A DNA stretch of 64,000 bases from assembly GCF_001750725.1 (NCBI RefSeq), contig NZ_CP017279.1, positions 2,790,001-2,854,000 of the forward strand. The letters are read 5' to 3'. The translations under genes were made by a program, and so were the position numbers. The stretch's first letter is position 1; each line of letters opens with the position of its first letter. The notes under the pieces are model-generated. The model was not told where the DNA came from, searched no databases, and was given only the letters and a program-made list of their open reading frames with translations. The DNA comes from Enterobacter ludwigii (GTDB lineage: Bacteria > Pseudomonadota > Gammaproteobacteria > Enterobacterales > Enterobacteriaceae). Positions 1 through 12,144 of the stretch are shown piece after piece.

Positions 1-47
1 AGTATAACTGATTAGTTCTGTGATAACAGGTCTTGACAAACGATTTT

Positions 48-63
48 ACGCAAACGTTTTCCT
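48..63. promoter_or_regulatory. PurR operator, probably for glyA
   Basis: The 16 bases ACGCAAACGTTTTCCT match the enterobacterial PurR operator ACGCAAACGTTTTCGT at all but one position. In E. coli glyA lies just left of hmp, is transcribed leftward and is repressed by PurR. glyA itself is outside the window, so its presence is inferred from synteny. Bases 1-160 would then hold the glyA promoter region. Confidence 0.75.
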
Positions 64-160
64 ACCCGCCACGCAAGGGTTTGAGGAATAAAGCCCTCAT
101 CATTTTCAACGGATTTCTTTTCAGGTTTGTGATGCATATTTTTCACGTTGCAAAGAACCA

Positions 161-188
161 TTTACAACGCAGGGGTATTTTTTATAAG
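161..188 (+). promoter_or_regulatory. hmp promoter (-35/-10)
   Basis: TTTACA at 161-166 and TATAAG at 183-188 are spaced by 16 bases, in the correct orientation about 45 bases before the hmp start codon. The -10 hexamer runs into the NsrR site, which is the expected arrangement for repression by nitric-oxide-sensing NsrR. Inferred from consensus only. Confidence 0.55.
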
Positions 189-208
189 ATGCATTTAAAA
201 TACATCAT
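186..208. promoter_or_regulatory. NsrR operator of hmp
   Basis: The 23 bases form an imperfect 11-1-11 palindrome (AAGATGCATTT, one base, AAATACATCAT) with 9 of 11 symmetric positions. This is the form of the NsrR site known upstream of hmp in enterobacteria. NsrR is a Rrf2-family iron-sulfur repressor that releases DNA when its cluster reacts with nitric oxide, so hmp should be induced by NO. Confidence 0.85.
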
Positions 209-234
209 TAAAAACACCACTGAAGGACGCTGCT

Positions 235-1425
235 ATGCTCGACGCTCAAACCATCGCCACAGTTAAAGCCACTATTCCCCTGCTGGTCGAAACCGGCCCG
301 AAACTCACCGCCCATTTCTACGATCGTATGTTTACGCATAACCCGGAGTTGAAAGAGATTTTCAACATGAGCAACCAGCGTAACGGCGATCAGCGCGAAG
401 CTCTGTTCAACGCCATCGCAGCCTACGCCAGTAATATCGAAAATCTGGCGGCGTTGCTGCCTGCCGTGGAAAAAATTGCGCAGAAGCACACCAGCTTCCA
501 GATCAAACCCGAGCAGTACAACATCGTCGGCGGCCATCTGCTGGCCACACTGGATGAGATGTTTAGCCCGGGTCAGGAGGTGCTGGACGCGTGGGGAAAA
601 GCCTACGGCGTGCTGGCAAACGTGTTCATTAACCGTGAAGCACAGATCTACAGCGAAAACGCCAGTAAGGCTGGCGGCTGGGAAGGTACCCGCGCTTTCC
701 GCATCGTCGAGAAAACGCCGCGCAGCCAGCTCATCACCAGTTTTGAGTTCGAGCCGGTGGATGGCAAGCCGGTCGCTGATTATCAGCCGGGGCAGTATCT
801 GGGCGTGTGGCTGAAGCCTGAAGGTTTCCCGCACCAGGAGATTCGGCAGTACTCCCTGACCCGCAAACCAGACGGTAAACGTTATCGCATTGCCGTAAAA
901 CGCGAAAATGGCGGCCAGGTATCAAACTGGCTGCATAACGAGGCTAACGTGGGTGATGTGGTTCATCTGGCCGCGCCTGCGGGCGATTTCTTTATGGCGG
1001 TTGAGGCGAATACGCCGGTCACCTTGATCTCAGCCGGGGTGGGCCAGACGCCAATGCTGGCGATGCTCGACACCCTCGCTAAATCAAACCACAGCGCGCA
1101 GGTAAACTGGTTCCACGCCGCCGAGAACGGTGAAGTGCACGCGTTTGCCGATGAAGTGAATGCGCTGGCTTCCAGTCTGCCACGCTTTACCGCCCATACC
1201 TGGTATCGTCTGCCGACGGATGCCGACCGTGCAGCCGCACGCTTTGACAGCGAAGGTCTGATGAATTTGAGTCAGCACGAGGGGGCATTCAGCGCGCCGG
1301 AGATGCAGTTTTACGTCTGCGGACCGGTAGCGTTTATGCAGTATGCCGCGAAGCAGTTGGTGGAGTTGGGTGTGAATAAAGACAACATTCATTACGAATG
1401 TTTCGGGCCGCATAAAGTACTGTAA
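235..1425 (+). CDS. hmp: Flavohemoprotein, nitric oxide dioxygenase
   Basis: Hmp oxidises nitric oxide to nitrate in the cytoplasm using O2, heme, FAD and NAD(P)H; anaerobically the family can reduce NO slowly. The 396 residues match the usual length. Residues 1-138 are the globin domain, with distal Tyr29 and Gln53 and proximal His85 all present. The FAD domain follows with the RQYSLTR motif near 205. The NAD domain carries GVGQTP near 270 and YVCGP near 364. The start is ATG with GAAGGA upstream. It stands alone between the glyA control region and glnB, and an NsrR site overlaps its promoter. Confidence 0.98.
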   Translation: MLDAQTIATVKATIPLLVETGPKLTAHFYDRMFTHNPELKEIFNMSNQRNGDQREALFNAIAAYASNIENLAALLPAVEKIAQKHTSFQIKPEQYNIVGGHLLATLDEMFSPGQEVLDAWGKAYGVLANVFINREAQIYSENASKAGGWEGTRAFRIVEKTPRSQLITSFEFEPVDGKPVADYQPGQYLGVWLKPEGFPHQEIRQYSLTRKPDGKRYRIAVKRENGGQVSNWLHNEANVGDVVHLAAPAGDFFMAVEANTPVTLISAGVGQTPMLAMLDTLAKSNHSAQVNWFHAAENGEVHAFADEVNALASSLPRFTAHTWYRLPTDADRAAARFDSEGLMNLSQHEGAFSAPEMQFYVCGPVAFMQYAAKQLVELGVNKDNIHYECFGPHKVL

Positions 1426-1427
1426 TC

Positions 1428-1495
1428 GCCCGATGGCGCTACACTTTCCCGGCCGGTGAGGTTTTGCAGGCCGGGTAAGCATAGCGCCACCCGGC
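1428..1495. repeat. REP/BIME-like inverted repeat pair
   Basis: Right after the hmp stop, GCCCGATGGCGCT at 1428-1440 is mirrored by AGCGCCACCCGGC ending at 1494, with an inner CCCGGCC/GGCCGGG pair. This is the organisation of a paired REP (BIME) element. Such elements sit between convergent genes and can end transcription or protect mRNA ends. hmp and glnB converge here. Confidence 0.75.
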
Positions 1496-1520
1496 TGAAT
1501 CAGGAATCAGGTACTGACGA

Positions 1521-1868
<348 letters not shown>

Positions 1869-1939
1869 TTAAACTCTTGCCTGTAAGCTGCTTCGTAATC
1901 GGTTGCTCACAGTATCATACTCATTCAGATTTTGCGGTA

Positions 1940-3277
1940 CTACTCTTTAAAATCGTTTGCTTCCAGCTCATGGCGGGAAAGCAGCTTGTAGAACTCGGTA
2001 CGGTTGCGCCCGGCCATACGCGCCGCATGGGTTACGTTGCCTTTGGTTATCTGCAGGAGCTTGCGCAGATAGTTCAGCTCGAACTGATTACGCGCCTCTG
2101 CAAACGTCGGCAGCGCGGTGTTTTCCCCTTCCAGCGCCTGCTCCACCAGCGCGTCGCTAATGACGGGTGACGAAGTCAGCGCCACGCACTGTTCAATAAC
2201 GTTCACCAGCTGGCGCACGTTGCCCGGCCAGCTTGCAGCCATCAGCCGTTTCATCGCATCGGTGGAAAACGCCCGGACAAAAGGCTTATGCCGATCGGCC
2301 GCCTGACGCAAAAGATGGTTTGCCAGCAGCGGAATATCTTCCGCCCGCTCGGCCAGTGCCGGAATTTTCAGATTCACCACGTTCAGACGGTAGTAGAGAT
2401 CTTCACGAAACTCGTTGCGCGCCATGACCTTTGGTAAATCGCGGTGCGTGGCCGAAATGATACGCACGTTAATATCGATATCGCGGTTACTGCCGAGGGG
2501 GCGCACTTTTCGCTCCTGCAAAACACGCAGCAATTTGACCTGCAGCGGTGCCGGCATATCGCCAATCTCGTCCAGGAAAAGTGTGCCGCCTTCTGCCGCC
2601 TGGAAAAGCCCTTCCCGGCTGCTCACCGCCCCGGTGAACGCCCCGCGGGCATGACCAAACAGTTCAGACTCAAGCAGTTGTTCAGGAAGCGCACCACAGT
2701 TAATCGCGATAAAGGCGTTTTTGCTGCGCGGGCTGGCGTTATGGATAGCCTGGGCAAGGATCTCTTTCCCGGTACCGCTCTGGCCGTTAATCAGCACGCT
2801 AACGTCTGACTGCGCCACCATACGGGCCTGTTCGAGCAGACGCAGCATAATCGGGCTGCGGGTGACGATAGACTCCCGCCACGCTTCATCATTCGACGGA
2901 GCCGCGTGCTCAAGCGCGCTGTCGATAGCCTTATAGAGGGCATCTTTATCTACCGGCTTGGTCAGGAAGCTGAATACCCCCTGCTGCGTCGCGGCAACGG
3001 CATCCGGAATCGATCCATGCGCCGTCAGGATGATCACCGGCATGCCAGGCTGCTGCTTCTGGATCTCCGCGAACAGCTGCAGGCCATCCATTTCATCCAT
3101 TCGCAGGTCGCTAATCACCAGATCAACCTTCTCGCGGCTCAGGACTTTCAGCCCCTCCTGCCCGCTTTCAGCCGTCACCACGCTGTAGCCTTCACTGACC
3201 AGACGCATCCCCAGCAGCTTTAACAGCCCCGGATCGTCATCCACCAGTAAGAGATGGGCAGGTTTTCGGCTTGTCAT
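1940..3277 (-). CDS. glrR: Sigma-54-dependent response regulator GlrR (QseF)
   Basis: GlrR is the response regulator paired with GlrK and activates sigma-54 transcription of glmY. The 445 residues contain a receiver domain (1-125) with phospho-acceptor Asp57 in VISDLRM, and an AAA+ domain (about 135-370) with Walker A GQSGTGKE, the sigma-54 contact motif GAFTGA and Walker B GGTLFLDE. A Fis-type helix-turn-helix lies at the C-terminus (HAARMAGRNRTEFYKLL). It overlaps qseG by 4 bases, so it is the last gene of glrK-qseG-glrR. Three matches to the GlrR palindrome lie upstream of glmY. Confidence 0.97.
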   Translation of the reverse strand: MTSRKPAHLLLVDDDPGLLKLLGMRLVSEGYSVVTAESGQEGLKVLSREKVDLVISDLRMDEMDGLQLFAEIQKQQPGMPVIILTAHGSIPDAVAATQQGVFSFLTKPVDKDALYKAIDSALEHAAPSNDEAWRESIVTRSPIMLRLLEQARMVAQSDVSVLINGQSGTGKEILAQAIHNASPRSKNAFIAINCGALPEQLLESELFGHARGAFTGAVSSREGLFQAAEGGTLFLDEIGDMPAPLQVKLLRVLQERKVRPLGSNRDIDINVRIISATHRDLPKVMARNEFREDLYYRLNVVNLKIPALAERAEDIPLLANHLLRQAADRHKPFVRAFSTDAMKRLMAASWPGNVRQLVNVIEQCVALTSSPVISDALVEQALEGENTALPTFAEARNQFELNYLRKLLQITKGNVTHAARMAGRNRTEFYKLLSRHELEANDFKE

Positions 3278-4002
3278 GGCTTCACATCCTCTTGTTTCTG
3301 CGCATCACCGTCTGGCGTCGCGGCTGACCCTTTTGGCGCATCAGGCAGATAATTTCCGGCCGGTTTACGCGTCGAGAGCTGTCTTTCGATGTCGGTCAGG
3401 TTTTCAAGCTTGCGCGTCGTGGTATCCAGTTGAGCACGCAAGTGCTGCTCCTGCTGGCGCAGCGTATCAAGCTCGCTGTCGGTGGATTGCTGTAATTTGC
3501 TGTAGCGAAAACGCTCTTCAGACAACTGCAGTTGCAACGCCTGACCATCACGCCAGAGCTGATACACCGGGCGCACCTGCGCCGGAAGATTTCCGACAAA
3601 CGTGTCCAGCCGCGTGACGTTGGTGCGACGCTCAACGGGGGTGATTTTCGCATCCGCGAGTAAAATTCCACGCTTGAACGCGTCCTGCCAGGTATCGTCA
3701 CTGAGCATCGCCGCTTGCGAGCGCGCCTCAACCGGCGCCAGACGCTGAGCGCAATCTATTCCACGTAGCCAGAACAGCGGATTGCTCTCGACGTCATGCC
3801 CCGACAGGTTCCAGATGTCGTCACAGCGGGTCGACAGAAAATCTGCCAGCTGATTATCTGGCCATTTATCTTGTTGTTTATCGCTAATCGCACTTTGCGG
3901 CACATGGGAAACACAGCCCGCCAGAAATAAACAGGGCAGGCTCAGGCGAAACATATTGCTGGAAAACACCGCGCGCACGGCGCGGGAAAAGACGTGTGAC
4001 AT
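3274..4002 (-). CDS. qseG: Outer-membrane lipoprotein QseG (GlrK partner)
   Basis: QseG is the lipoprotein encoded between glrK and glrR; in E. coli it interacts with the sensor kinase. The N-terminus has a basic start, a hydrophobic stretch and the lipobox LAGC, giving a lipidated Cys. The C-terminal half, including GQALQLQL and TRKLENLTDIERQLSTRKPAG, split here by function as a coiled-coil region, is close to the E. coli protein, while the N-terminal third is divergent. I chose the ATG at 4002 because it aligns with the E. coli N-terminus; an ATG at 4023 would give a longer signal region. It overlaps glrR by 4 bases. Confidence 0.9.
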   Translation of the reverse strand: MSHVFSRAVRAVFSSNMFRLSLPCLFLAGCVSHVPQSAISDKQQDKWPDNQLADFLSTRCDDIWNLSGHDVESNPLFWLRGIDCAQRLAPVEARSQAAMLSDDTWQDAFKRGILLADAKITPVERRTNVTRLDTFVGNLPAQVRPVYQLWRDGQALQLQLSEERFRYSKLQQSTDSELDTLRQQEQHLRAQLDTTTRKLENLTDIERQLSTRKPAGNYLPDAPKGSAATPDGDAQKQEDVKP

Positions 4003-4024
4003 ACTCACCAGGCATAGATTCATT

Positions 4025-5452
4025 TCATTGATTTTTCCGGCTCAGGGGCAGTTCAATACGGAAGCAAACATCTGACCGTTCGTCCGTGGCAATTTTCAGC
4101 TCACCCTGCATGCGTCGTATGCAGTCCCGGGCAATACTCAGGCCCAGCCCACTTCCTTTTACCGCCCCTTTCCGCTGATGACTTCCCTGGAAAAAGGGTT
4201 CAAAGATCATGGTTTTTTCGTCATCAGGGATTGGAGTGCCGGTGTTAGCGACGTCAATAAACACCCGTGAACCATTCGTATAACTTCGGATATAAATGTT
4301 ACCGGATTCAGTACCATAGTGCACCGCATTGGAGTAAAGATTATCCAGAACGCTCATCAACAGCATCGGTTCCGCGAGGCAGGTTGGCTCACTGAGCTCC
4401 ACCCCGGTATGCATCATTTTAGCTCTTGCTGGCAAGCTATGGGCGGAGATCACCATATCCACCAGCGGCGCAATATCGACGTTTTCCAGCACCACCGCGC
4501 CATCCGCCAGCTTGCGGTTATAGTCCAGCAATTGCTCAATCAGCTTTTGCAGATTGCGGCTGCTGGCATCCAGGATGTCGACAATCTCTTTCTGTTCGGG
4601 CGTAAGCGGCCCCGCCACTTCATCCGCCAGCAGTTCCGTTCCTTCGCGCATGCTGGCAAGCGGCGTTTTAAGCTCATGGGAAATATGGCGCAAGAACTGA
4701 TGGCGCTGGGATTCCAGCCATGCCAGACGTTCAGAAAGCCAGATAATGCGCTGGCCAACAGAGCGCAACTCGCGCGGGCCTTTAAAGGCGACCGTATCCC
4801 CGAGAGACTTCCCCTCGCCCAGGCGGTTAATCATGCGCTGGATACCCTTCACCGGGCCGATGATCATGCGGGTAAAGAGCAGAACCAGACCGAGGCTGAC
4901 GAGGAACAGCACCAGCGCCTGCCAGCCAAAGAACTGGCCACGTTCCGCAATCTCCTGCTGCAGCTGTTGCCCGCGAGAGAAGATAACCGTGCGGGTAGAC
5001 TGCACCATCTCGGTATTGGCATTCGCAAAGGCTTCCAGACGGGCAGCCGCTGCGGCATCCGGACCGCTGTTCTTACACTGCAGTTGCGCCAGATCGTTCA
5101 AATCCTGACGTAACGCCTGATAAAGCTTATCGTCCGGCAGCACCCCTGCATGGGCATCCAGCATTTCACTGTAGCGTTTACGTTGATTCTGATAGACCTT
5201 TTCCAGAGTAGGATCGTCGAGCACGCAGTACTGGCGATAGCTGCGTTCCATCTCCAGCGCGGCGTTAGTCATCGCTTCACTGCGTCGGGCGTCGATCAGC
5301 GTCGTGCGGTTAGTCAGTGCCGCCTGCGCACTCAGCGCGTTGAGACTCTGCCACGCCTGCCATGCCAGGATCAGCAAAGGCAGCAGGATTAGCAGAAAGG
5401 CCATCATGACAAGCTGTCGCAGGGAACGAGGAAAAACGGGCCAGCGTTTCAA
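4025..5452 (-). CDS. glrK: Sensor histidine kinase GlrK (QseE)
   Basis: GlrK is the inner-membrane sensor kinase of the GlrK/GlrR system. Of 475 residues, transmembrane segment 1 is about 14-33 and segment 2 about 178-197, enclosing a roughly 145-residue periplasmic domain. A HAMP linker follows (about 198-250), then the dimerisation domain with His259 in RHISHELKTPLASM, and the ATPase domain with N box DNLYSNAVHY and G box GSGLGLSIA. It is the first gene of the operon with qseG and glrR and begins about 60 bases after the glmY terminator, so glmY read-through could contribute to its expression. Confidence 0.97.
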   Translation of the reverse strand: MKRWPVFPRSLRQLVMMAFLLILLPLLILAWQAWQSLNALSAQAALTNRTTLIDARRSEAMTNAALEMERSYRQYCVLDDPTLEKVYQNQRKRYSEMLDAHAGVLPDDKLYQALRQDLNDLAQLQCKNSGPDAAAAARLEAFANANTEMVQSTRTVIFSRGQQLQQEIAERGQFFGWQALVLFLVSLGLVLLFTRMIIGPVKGIQRMINRLGEGKSLGDTVAFKGPRELRSVGQRIIWLSERLAWLESQRHQFLRHISHELKTPLASMREGTELLADEVAGPLTPEQKEIVDILDASSRNLQKLIEQLLDYNRKLADGAVVLENVDIAPLVDMVISAHSLPARAKMMHTGVELSEPTCLAEPMLLMSVLDNLYSNAVHYGTESGNIYIRSYTNGSRVFIDVANTGTPIPDDEKTMIFEPFFQGSHQRKGAVKGSGLGLSIARDCIRRMQGELKIATDERSDVCFRIELPLSRKNQ

Positions 5453-5510
5453 CGCATTACTCTCTTTATCAGGGTTTTGAGGAGAGCGTAACTGAGTCTG
5501 CCCTTCAGAT

Positions 5511-5541
5511 ACAACAAAGCCGGGTAAAAACCCGGCTTTGT
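5511..5541 (-). terminator. glmY intrinsic terminator
   Basis: On the minus strand ACAAAGCCGGG pairs with CCCGGCTTTGT around a TTTTTA loop, a strong GC-rich hairpin that ends the glmY small RNA. It lies between glmY and glrK, so it also separates the RNA gene from the glrK operon. Confidence 0.85.
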
Positions 5542-5696
5542 CATGGAATGAGGCGGTGCCTAACTCGACGTTTCGCCCTGGCCTGATAAAGCAACGCTAT
5601 GATCAGTAGTTGGACGGCAGGCACCTTTTTGTGCGTCATTCGAAGTTTATGTAGCACGTCCCGAAGGGGCTGACATAAGAAGGTGAATGAGCCACT
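5511..5696 (-). ncRNA. glmY: Small RNA GlmY
   Basis: GlmY is a trans-acting RNA that sequesters the adaptor RapZ and so protects GlmZ. GlmZ then activates translation of glmS, the glucosamine-6-phosphate synthase. The sequence begins AGTGGCTCATTCACC and contains the conserved CCCCTTCGGGACGTGC and ACTTCGAATGACGCAC segments, ending in the terminator at 5511-5541. That gives about 186 nt, close to the 184 nt known for E. coli. The location between purL and glrK is also conserved. The 5' end is set from the sigma-54 promoter spacing. Confidence 0.92.
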
Positions 5697-5706
5697 GATT
5701 AATATT

Positions 5707-5723
5707 ATGCAACACTCGTGCCA
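5707..5723 (-). promoter_or_regulatory. Sigma-54 promoter of glmY
   Basis: On the minus strand TGGCAC-GAGTG-TTGCAT is an exact -24/-12 sigma-54 promoter with the required 5-base spacer. It ends about 11 bases before the inferred glmY start. CATAAT and TATTAAT overlap it and could serve a sigma-70 promoter, matching the overlapping promoters known in enterobacteria. A one-mismatch IHF-like site lies at 5741-5754, where DNA bending toward the upstream GlrR sites would be needed. Confidence 0.88.
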
Positions 5724-5812
5724 TAATGCAAAACAATAAATTATCTTGTTGATATTTATGTATTTTATGCAATTATGCCGTTAATTGCCCGCTGAATGAT
5801 TTCCAGGCTAAG

Positions 5813-5830
5813 TGTCGCTAAAAAGCAACA
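5813..5830. promoter_or_regulatory. GlrR binding site 1 (degenerate)
   Basis: TGTC-N10-AACA is one base off the GlrR palindrome TGTC-N10-GACA. It is nearest to the glmY promoter of three such sites and lies about 120-135 bases upstream of the glmY start. Confidence 0.65.
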
Positions 5831-5875
5831 CCTTAACGACAACCCACCACACCCTATATAATTCAATGAGTTAAA

Positions 5876-5893
5876 TGTCTCCTTTTGGAGACA
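5876..5893. promoter_or_regulatory. GlrR binding site 2
   Basis: TGTCTCCTTTTGGAGACA is a perfect TGTC-N10-GACA palindrome with extended symmetry (TGTCTCC/GGAGACA). The position, about 180-197 bases upstream of the glmY start, suits an enhancer for the sigma-54 activator GlrR. Confidence 0.82.
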
Positions 5894-5908
5894 CCACGAA
5901 TAGCGGAT

Positions 5909-5926
5909 TGTCGCGGTTTTGCGACA
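5909..5926. promoter_or_regulatory. GlrR binding site 3
   Basis: TGTCGCGGTTTTGCGACA is a second perfect TGTC-N10-GACA palindrome (arms TGTCGC/GCGACA). It sits 33 bases from site 2, about three helical turns, so both sites face the same side of the DNA. It lies immediately beside the purL terminator. Confidence 0.82.
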
Positions 5927-5931
5927 GGCAC

Positions 5932-5965
5932 AAAAAAACCCGGTGGCGTTTTCGCGCACCGGGCC
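5932..5965 (-). terminator. purL intrinsic terminator
   Basis: On the minus strand GCCCGGTG pairs with CACCGGGT around a CGCGAAAACGC loop and is followed by a run of seven T. It starts about 20 bases after the purL stop codon. Confidence 0.85.
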
Positions 5966-5987
5966 TGCTGTGGGAGTAGCGGTACGC

Positions 5988-8900
5988 TTAACCTAGCTGT
6001 TTACGCGCATTTCGGAAGATACGCATCCACGGGCTGTCCTCGCCCCAGTTTTCCGGGTGCCAGGAGTTGCTCACGGTACGGAACACTCGTTCCGGGTGCG
6101 GCATCATAATGGTCGCACGACCGCTTTCGCTGGTCACCGCAGTGATACCGTTCACCGAACCGTTCGGGTTAGCCGGGTAGGATTCTGTCACCTTGCCGAA
6201 GTTATCGACAAAGCGCAGCGCCACCAGACCTTTGCTTTCAAGCTGAGCCAGATGAGCTGCATCGCGCACTTCAACCTGGCCTTCGCCATGGGAAACGGCG
6301 ATTGGCATCTGCGACCCTACCATGCCCTGCAGCAGCAGAGACGGGCTTTGGGTCACTTCCACGAGGCTGAAACGCGCTTCAAAGCGGTCAGACTGGTTAC
6401 GCACAAAGCGCGGCCAGGCTTCGCTACCGGGGATCAGCTCGCGCAGGTTGGACATCATCTGGCAACCATTACATACGCCCAGCGCCAGCGTTTGCGGACG
6501 GTGGAAGAAGGTTTCAAACTCGTCGCGGACACGGCTGTTGAAGAGGATGGACTTCGCCCAACCCTCACCTGCCCCCAGCACATCGCCGTAAGAGAAACCA
6601 CCGCAGGCCACCAGCGCCTGGAAATCTTCCAGACCGGTACGCCCGGCCAGCAGGTCGCTCATGTGAACGTCGATGGCATCAAAGCCCGCACGGTAGAAGG
6701 CAGCAGCCATCTCAACGTGGGAGTTGACGCCCTGCTCACGCAGTACGGCCACTTTCGGACGCGCGCCGGTCGCAATGTACGGCGCGGCGATATCTTCGTT
6801 GATGTCGAAGGAGAGCTTCACGTTCAGGCCAGGATCGTTGTCGTTAGCCTTCGCGTTGTGTTCCTGATCGGCACACTCCGGGTTGTCACGCAGGCGCTGC
6901 ATCTGCCAGGTGGTTTCAGCCCACCACATACGCAGGGTAGAACGGCTCTCGCTGAACACCGCGTGGCCATCCGCTTCAATGACAAAGCGGTCGCCCTGCA
7001 CGGCTTTACCCAGATAATGCACGCAATCTGCCAGGCCGTGCTGAGCCAGTACGCTTTCAACCACGTCACGATCTGCGGCACGCACCTGAATCACCGCGCC
7101 CAGTTCTTCGTTAAACAGCGCCGCCAGACGATCCTCGCCCAGCGTCGCGATGTTCGCTTCGACACCGCAGTGGCCGGTGAAGGCCATCTCAGCCAGAGTA
7201 ACCAGCAGGCCGCCGTCGGAACGGTCGTGGTAGGCCAGCAGTTTACGCTGTGCCACCAGGGCCTGGATGGCGTCGTAGAAACCTTTTAACTGCGCCACAT
7301 CACGCACATCTGCCGGCTTATCACCCAGCTGACGATAAACCTGCGCCAGCGCGGTCGCTCCTAGTGCGTTATGGCCTTTACCCAGGTCAATCAGCAGCAG
7401 GGCGTTATCTTCAGTCACCAGCTGTGGCGTCACGGTATGGCGCACGTCTTCTACGCGGGCAAACGCGGAGATGATCAGCGACAGCGGAGAGGTCATCTCG
7501 CGCTGCTCGTTACCCTCCTGCCAGCGGGTCTTCATCGACATGGAGTCTTTACCCACCGGAATGGTCAGGCCAAGTGCCGGGCAGAGCTCTTCACCCACCG
7601 CCTTCACGGCTTCATACAGGCCCGCATCTTCGCCCGGGTGGCCCGCTGCGGCCATCCAGTTCGCGGAAAGTTTGATACGTTTAATGTCACCAATCTGCGT
7701 TGCGGCAATGTTAGTCAGCGCTTCACCAACGGCCAGGCGAGCAGACGCGGCGAAGTCCAGCAGAGCAACCGGGGTACGTTCGCCCAGCGCCATCGCTTCA
7801 CCGTAGTAGCTGTCGAGACTCGCGGTGGTGACGGCACAGTTAGCCACCGGGATCTGCCACGGGCCAACCATCTGATCGCGCGACACCATACCGGTCACGG
7901 TACGGTCGCCGATGGTGACCAGGAAGGTTTTCTCCGCCACGGCCGGCAGGTGCAGAACACGATTGACCGCGTCAGCCACGGTAATGCCCTGACGATCCAG
8001 CGCTTTGCCAGCCGCTTTACGGGTCTCAACGTCGCGGGTCATCTTCGGCGTTTTGCCGAGCAGCACGTCCAGCGGCAGATCGATCGGCTGGTTGTCGAAA
8101 TGGGTGTCGCTCAGGGACAGGTGCAGCGCTTCGGTCGCTTCACCGATGACGGCATACGGGGCACGCTCGCGGCGGCACAGCTCGTCAAACAGCGGCAACT
8201 GATCGGCAGCGACGGCCAGAACATAACGTTCCTGGGATTCGTTACACCAGATTTCCAGCGGGCTCATGCCTGGCTCATCACTCAGGATGTCGCGCAGGTT
8301 GAAACGACCGCCACGACCACCGTCACTGACCAGCTCCGGCATGGCGTTGGACAGACCGCCCGCGCCTACGTCGTGAATAAAGAGGATGGGGTTGGCATCA
8401 CCCAACTGCCAGCAGCGGTCAATGACCTCCTGGCAACGGCGTTCCATCTCCGGGTTATCACGCTGTACGGATGCAAAATCGAGATCTGCATCAGACTGAC
8501 CGGAGGTCATAGAGGAGGCAGCCCCGCCGCCCAGGCCGATGTTCATTGCCGGGCCACCCAGAACGATCAGCTTCGCACCGACTACGATCTCGCCTTTTTG
8601 CACGTGATCGGCGCGAATGTTACCGATCCCGCCAGCCAGCATGATCGGTTTGTGATAGCCGCGCAGCTCTTCGCCGTTGTGGCTCTCCACTTTCTCTTCG
8701 TAGGTACGGAAGTAACCGTTTAGCGCAGGACGTCCAAATTCATTGTTGAACGCCGCCCCGCCCAGTGGGCCTTCGGTCATGATATCCAGCGCGGTCACAA
8801 TACGTTCCGGCTTGCCGAAATCTTCTTCCCACGGCTGTTCAAAGCCCGGGATGCGCAGGTTGGAGACGGAGAAACCGACCAGACCGGCTTTTGGTTTAGC

Positions 8901-9875
8901 ACCCCGTCCGGTTGCGCCTTCGTCGCGGATTTCCCCGCCAGACCCGGTCGCCGCACCCGGCCACGGCGAGATCGCCGTCGGGTGGTTATGCGTTTCGACT
9001 TTCATCAGGATATGCGCCGGCTCCTGATGGAAATCATAGCGCCCTGCTTCGCGATCGGCGAAGAAGCGGCCCACGTCAGAACCTTCCATCACCGCGGCGT
9101 TGTCTTTGTAGGCAGACAGCACGTGGTCAGGCGTTTTTTCCATGGTGTTTTTGATCATTTTGAACAGCGACTTCGGCTGCTCTTCACCGTCGATAATCCA
9201 GTCGGCGTTGAAAATCTTGTGACGGCAGTGCTCAGAGTTTGCCTGAGCGAACATGTAAAGTTCGATGTCGTTCGGGTTGCGGTTCAGCTTAACAAACGCA
9301 TCCTGCAGGTAGTCAATTTCGTCTTCTGCCAGTGCCAGACCGAGACGCAGGTTGGCGTCAATCAGCGCCTGACGGCCCTGCCCTAGCAAATCGACGCTCT
9401 GTACCGGCGCAGGCTGATGGTGGGAGAAGAGTTTCTGCGCATCGTCCAGAGAGGCAAAGACACTCTCCATCATGCGGTCGTGCAGCTCAGCGGCAACGGT
9501 TTGCCACTGCGCATCGGTCAGGGTAGAGGCTTCAACGTAGTACGCCACGCCGCGCTCCAGACGGTTAATCTGGTTCAGACCACAGTTGTGGGCGATGTCG
9601 GTGGCTTTGGAAGACCAGGGGGAGATGGTGCCTGGACGAGGCGTCGCAAGGATCAGTTTGCCGGTTGGCGTATGGCTGCTCAGGCTTGGACCATATTTGA
9701 GCAGGCGTTCCAGCTGTACTCGCTCCTCTGCATTCAGGGGTGCATTCAGGTCAGCAAAATGGACATACTCAGCGTAAATATTGCTTACCGGAAGGTCGGC
9801 TGCCTGAAAACGTGCCAGCAGTTTATTGATACGGAAGGCAGACAGTGCAGGCGAACCACGCAGAATTTCCATCAT
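5988..9875 (-). CDS. purL: Phosphoribosylformylglycinamidine synthase
   Basis: PurL converts FGAR, ATP and glutamine to FGAM, the fourth step of purine synthesis. It is the large single-chain gammaproteobacterial form, 1295 residues, the same length as in E. coli. The N-terminal and FGAM-synthase domains hold the ATP-binding signature [20 protein letters not shown] (about 290-310). The C-terminal glutaminase domain carries the nucleophile Cys in [10 protein letters not shown] and the His/Glu pair in MMPHPERVF. It starts [12 protein letters not shown] as in E. coli. A PurR operator lies at 9962-9977 over its promoter, and it is transcribed alone. Confidence 0.99.
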   Translation of the reverse strand: MMEILRGSPALSAFRINKLLARFQAADLPVSNIYAEYVHFADLNAPLNAEERVQLERLLKYGPSLSSHTPTGKLILATPRPGTISPWSSKATDIAHNCGLNQINRLERGVAYYVEASTLTDAQWQTVAAELHDRMMESVFASLDDAQKLFSHHQPAPVQSVDLLGQGRQALIDANLRLGLALAEDEIDYLQDAFVKLNRNPNDIELYMFAQANSEHCRHKIFNADWIIDGEEQPKSLFKMIKNTMEKTPDHVLSAYKDNAAVMEGSDVGRFFADREAGRYDFHQEPAHILMKVETHNHPTAISPWPGAATGSGGEIRDEGATGRGAKPKAGLVGFSVSNLRIPGFEQPWEEDFGKPERIVTALDIMTEGPLGGAAFNNEFGRPALNGYFRTYEEKVESHNGEELRGYHKPIMLAGGIGNIRADHVQKGEIVVGAKLIVLGGPAMNIGLGGGAASSMTSGQSDADLDFASVQRDNPEMERRCQEVIDRCWQLGDANPILFIHDVGAGGLSNAMPELVSDGGRGGRFNLRDILSDEPGMSPLEIWCNESQERYVLAVAADQLPLFDELCRRERAPYAVIGEATEALHLSLSDTHFDNQPIDLPLDVLLGKTPKMTRDVETRKAAGKALDRQGITVADAVNRVLHLPAVAEKTFLVTIGDRTVTGMVSRDQMVGPWQIPVANCAVTTASLDSYYGEAMALGERTPVALLDFAASARLAVGEALTNIAATQIGDIKRIKLSANWMAAAGHPGEDAGLYEAVKAVGEELCPALGLTIPVGKDSMSMKTRWQEGNEQREMTSPLSLIISAFARVEDVRHTVTPQLVTEDNALLLIDLGKGHNALGATALAQVYRQLGDKPADVRDVAQLKGFYDAIQALVAQRKLLAYHDRSDGGLLVTLAEMAFTGHCGVEANIATLGEDRLAALFNEELGAVIQVRAADRDVVESVLAQHGLADCVHYLGKAVQGDRFVIEADGHAVFSESRSTLRMWWAETTWQMQRLRDNPECADQEHNAKANDNDPGLNVKLSFDINEDIAAPYIATGARPKVAVLREQGVNSHVEMAAAFYRAGFDAIDVHMSDLLAGRTGLEDFQALVACGGFSYGDVLGAGEGWAKSILFNSRVRDEFETFFHRPQTLALGVCNGCQMMSNLRELIPGSEAWPRFVRNQSDRFEARFSLVEVTQSPSLLLQGMVGSQMPIAVSHGEGQVEVRDAAHLAQLESKGLVALRFVDNFGKVTESYPANPNGSVNGITAVTSESGRATIMMPHPERVFRTVSNSWHPENWGEDSPWMRIFRNARKQLG

Positions 9876-9938
9876 AAGTCTCTCGTCTTCGAAGCGCCGG
9901 GGCGCTTACAGTGTGCGCAAGGGGGGAAAACGGGCGTC

Positions 9939-9977
9939 ATTATAGAGAATCCTGAGCGTCGACGAAACCGTTTGCGT
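9939..9977 (-). promoter_or_regulatory. purL promoter with PurR operator
   Basis: On the minus strand the sequence at 9977-9962 reads ACGCAAACGGTTTCGT, 15 of 16 matches to the PurR box. TATAAT at 9944-9939 is a perfect -10. The operator covers the expected -35 region, so PurR with hypoxanthine or guanine would block polymerase directly. Confidence 0.82.
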
Positions 9978-10142
9978 CGAAATAAAATCAACGTTTACGT
10001 TTAACAATAGATGTGACCTCTCTCTCTAATTTGTTGCCAAGTGGCGTAACTTTACGCAAAATGCCGCTCATTCAATGGCAAACCTTATTCTTAACATGGC
10101 TACAGCATACTGAGGCACCCGGCGTCGCAGAGAATTAACTAA

Positions 10143-12132
<1,990 letters not shown>

Positions 12133-12144
12133 CTATAGATAAGA

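Noticed and set aside
60..160. MetR sites for glyA or metF-like control
   Set aside because: Some TGAA and TTCA half-sites occur, but no pair had the required TGAA-N5-TTCA form.
7371..8723. A 450-codon open frame antisense to purL
   Set aside because: It lies fully inside the highly conserved purL gene, has no known homolog and comes from the codon bias of the real gene. The same holds for the 410-codon frame at 6057-7289 and the 349-codon frame at 21520-22569 antisense to lepA.
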